Shown here: in pieces, positions 5,804 through 7,901 of the stretch
Layout of the letters: the number at the start of each line of letters is the position of its first letter
How positions within the stretch are numbered: the first letter of the stretch is position 1
Assembly: GCA_017408725.1 (NCBI GenBank)
Contig: JAFQUA010000078.1
Location: forward strand, 1 to 7,901
DNA length: 7,901 nucleotides
Reading direction: 5' to 3'
Origin: Oscillospiraceae bacterium
GTDB taxonomy: Bacteria; Bacillota_A; Clostridia; Oscillospirales; Oscillospiraceae
Program-made: the position numbers and the translations under genes
Notes under the pieces: generated by a model
Told to the model about the DNA's origin: nothing
Database searches by the model: none
Seen by the model: only the letters and a program-made list of their open reading frames with translations

Positions 5804-7901
5804 ATGGAACTTTACGCAGTAAAAATCAATGGGATCCATAACCCGGTCGGGTACTTGCTGGATACTGTGCTTTGCTCATGGAAAGTGCGAAATACCAGAG
5901 GAGCAAAACAGAGCCATGCAAAGATCGAGGTATCCCTATCGGAAACCTTTGAAAATATTCTTTACGTTCTGGAAGGTAATCTGTCACCACTCGGCACAAA
6001 GCTGGATATGCAGCTTTTACCCCGAACCCGGTACTATTTCCGAATAACGCTTCAGTCCGATGCTGGAGAGACTGCTGTCAGCGACATCTGCTTTTTTGAA
6101 ACCGGAAAACTGGACGAGCCGTGGCAGGGAAAGTGGATCGGTATGCCCCAAAACGACACATTCCACCCGGAATTTCGCAAAACCTTTGACCTTTTAAAGA
6201 AGGTAAGACAGGCAAAACTCTATATCTGCGGTTTGGGCGTGTTTGAAGCTTATCTGGGCGATAAAAAGATCGGTGATGACCTGCTGGCACCCTTTATCAA
6301 TGACTATCAGGAGCGTTTTCAGTATTGCACCTATGATTTGACCGACCTGCTGCAGCATAAGAATGAGCTGAAAGTCCTGCTGGGCAAAGGTTGGTACATG
6401 GGCAAATTCGGGCTGTCCTGCCAGACTCACCCGGAACGGCCTTTTGCACTGATTGCGGAACTGCACATCGACTATGAAGATGGCAGCAGCGAAGTAATTA
6501 CCACCGATGAAAGCTGGCAGTGTCGCAATAGCTTCGTGACATTCTCGGATATCTATGACGGAGAAGCACAGAATTATCTTGCAGCCCAGAGTGACTGGAA
6601 CTATGCATCGACAGTGGACGCACCAGGCAAGCTGGTTGAACGGTATTCTCCCTGTGTTCGGGTCATGGAACGGCTTCCTGTCCGGGAGATCATCCACACC
6701 CCGGCGGGAGAAACCGTGCTGGACTTCGGACAGAACTTTGCAGGCTTTGTGGAATGCCGTCAGTCAATTCCCAAGGGAACGGAGCTGAAGCTGGAATTCG
6801 GTGAGATCCTACAAAACGGCTGCTTCTATCACGAAAATTACCGCACCGCAAAATCGGAGTTTACATACATTTCCGATGGTGTTTCCCGTATCGTCCGCCC
6901 CCACTTTACCTTCTTCGGGTTCCGATATGTGAAGGTTAGCGGATTGGAGTATATTGATCCTCAAGCCTTCACCGGCTGTGCTGTTTATTCGGAAATGGAT
7001 CAAACAGGCTTCCTGACCACCGGAAACGAGAAGATCAATAAGCTCCACGAAAACACTCTGTGGGGATTAAAATCCAACTTCCTGGATATGCCCACCGATT
7101 GCCCCCAGCGGGATGAACGGTTGGGTTGGTGTGGCGATGCCATGGTGTTTTGCACTACTGCGAGCTTCCTGATGGATACCCGGGCGTTTTACGCCAAATT
7201 CCTCCGGGATCTGCGCAGCGATCAAATTCGCTGCGGCGGCAAAGTTGCCATTTATCTTCCCAATGAATTCCCAGGCCTAAGTGCCGCAGTATGGAGCGAT
7301 ATTGCCACATTCCTGCCTCAGATGCTGCACAGGTACTACGGCAGCGATGAAATGCTTGCAAAGCATTATCCTCTGATGCGGGATTGGGTGGAAAGCGTCC
7401 GAAAACAGGATATGGCAAGAGGAGAAAAGTATCTCTGGGACTTCGGCTTCCAGTTCGGTGACTGGCTGGCCCTGGACGGCCCGACCCAGCAGAGTACTTT
7501 CGGCAGGACCGATAACCATTTTGTTTCCTCGGTGTATTACTATGCATCGGCTTCCTATGTGGCAGAAGCTGCAAAGCTGCTTGGATACGAGGAAGCGAAA
7601 ACATACGCAGAGCTGGCCGAAAATATTCGCAAGGCAATTCTGAACGAGTATTTCACGGCAACCGGACGGCTGGCCATCGATACCCAGACCGGATATCTTC
7701 TTGCCCTGCGGTTTGGTCTGTATACGGATAAGCAAAAAATCGTTGATGGCCTGCGAAACCGCTACAAAAAAGATTGCCGCCAGCTTAAGGGCGGCTTCGT
7801 GGGTGCGACCATGATGAACACCGTACTGGCAGATAACGGCATGACGGACATCGCCTATGATCTGCTGTGCTATGAGGGCTTCCCCGGATGGCTGTATGCG
7901 G
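5804..7901 (+). CDS. GH78 alpha-L-rhamnosidase, 3' end outside window
   Basis: An inverting glycoside hydrolase that releases terminal alpha-L-rhamnose from flavonoid, saponin, pectic or other glycosides. 699 codons are visible. In order: a fibronectin-like N-terminal domain (about 1-110, ending FFETGKLDEPWQGKWI); the rhamnosidase N domain (about 118-295) with Tyr-Asp-Gly-Glu at 251-254; the beta-sandwich domain beginning DFGQN at 307; then the six-hairpin catalytic barrel from about 408. The barrel carries DMPTDCPQRDER-x-GW-x-GD at 428-445, with Asp432, the expected acid Glu438, Trp442 and Asp445, and F-G-D-W at 551-554. The frame is cut at EGFPGWLYA, just before the usual G-A-T-T-x-W-E block with the catalytic base Glu. 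No signal peptide is visible, so it is probably cytoplasmic. GGAGG lies 5 bases before the ATG at 5804. Small departures from the usual motifs are GDAM for GDAQ and WSD for WGD. It is the last visible gene of the operon. Confidence 0.95.
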   Translation, partial: MELYAVKINGIHNPVGYLLDTVLCSWKVRNTRGAKQSHAKIEVSLSETFENILYVLEGNLSPLGTKLDMQLLPRTRYYFRITLQSDAGETAVSDICFFETGKLDEPWQGKWIGMPQNDTFHPEFRKTFDLLKKVRQAKLYICGLGVFEAYLGDKKIGDDLLAPFINDYQERFQYCTYDLTDLLQHKNELKVLLGKGWYMGKFGLSCQTHPERPFALIAELHIDYEDGSSEVITTDESWQCRNSFVTFSDIYDGEAQNYLAAQSDWNYASTVDAPGKLVERYSPCVRVMERLPVREIIHTPAGETVLDFGQNFAGFVECRQSIPKGTELKLEFGEILQNGCFYHENYRTAKSEFTYISDGVSRIVRPHFTFFGFRYVKVSGLEYIDPQAFTGCAVYSEMDQTGFLTTGNEKINKLHENTLWGLKSNFLDMPTDCPQRDERLGWCGDAMVFCTTASFLMDTRAFYAKFLRDLRSDQIRCGGKVAIYLPNEFPGLSAAVWSDIATFLPQMLHRYYGSDEMLAKHYPLMRDWVESVRKQDMARGEKYLWDFGFQFGDWLALDGPTQQSTFGRTDNHFVSSVYYYASASYVAEAAKLLGYEEAKTYAELAENIRKAILNEYFTATGRLAIDTQTGYLLALRFGLYTDKQKIVDGLRNRYKKDCRQLKGGFVGATMMNTVLADNGMTDIAYDLLCYEGFPGWLYA

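Noticed and set aside
6194..6697. Minus-strand open frame of 167 codons inside the rhamnosidase gene.
   Set aside because: It is the shadow of a GH78 gene with intact motifs on both sides; no supporting start signal or domain.

Overview
The window reads as part of a bacterial chromosome with moderate GC. It has strong GGAGG-type ribosome binding sites, tightly packed genes, a TTG start, and protein families common in anaerobic Firmicutes. A gut Clostridia-type organism (Oscillospirales or Lachnospirales) is my best guess. This is inferred from gene content and style, not from any marker gene.

The layout is two divergent transcription units around a roughly 155-base control region (about 1593-1748). 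On the minus strand, a TetR-family regulator (1592-1080) overlaps by 4 bases a serine hydrolase of the class C beta-lactamase/family VIII esterase type (1083 to beyond position 1). On the plus strand there is an apparent operon: an alpha/beta hydrolase (1749-2738), a tannase/feruloyl-esterase-family hydrolase (2717-4270), a GPH/MelB-type sugar symporter (4273-5745), a 9-bp intercistronic hairpin (5755-5782), and a GH78 alpha-L-rhamnosidase (5804 to beyond 7901). The rhamnosidase is cut by the window edge just before its expected catalytic base. The control region holds a good minus-strand promoter, a weaker plus-strand promoter candidate, and a small inverted repeat that fits a TetR operator.

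I see no signal peptide on any of the enzymes, so the simplest model is cytoplasmic processing. A small rhamnosylated and acylated (for example phenolic-ester) plant glycoside is imported by the GPH symporter. It is de-acylated by up to three unrelated serine esterases and de-rhamnosylated by the GH78 enzyme, with TetR sensing the substrate or a product. Family assignments are secure. The exact substrate and the idea of a dedicated acyl-rhamnoside system are inference. There are no RNA genes, mobile elements or CRISPR arrays, and no gene-free stretch longer than 300 bases.
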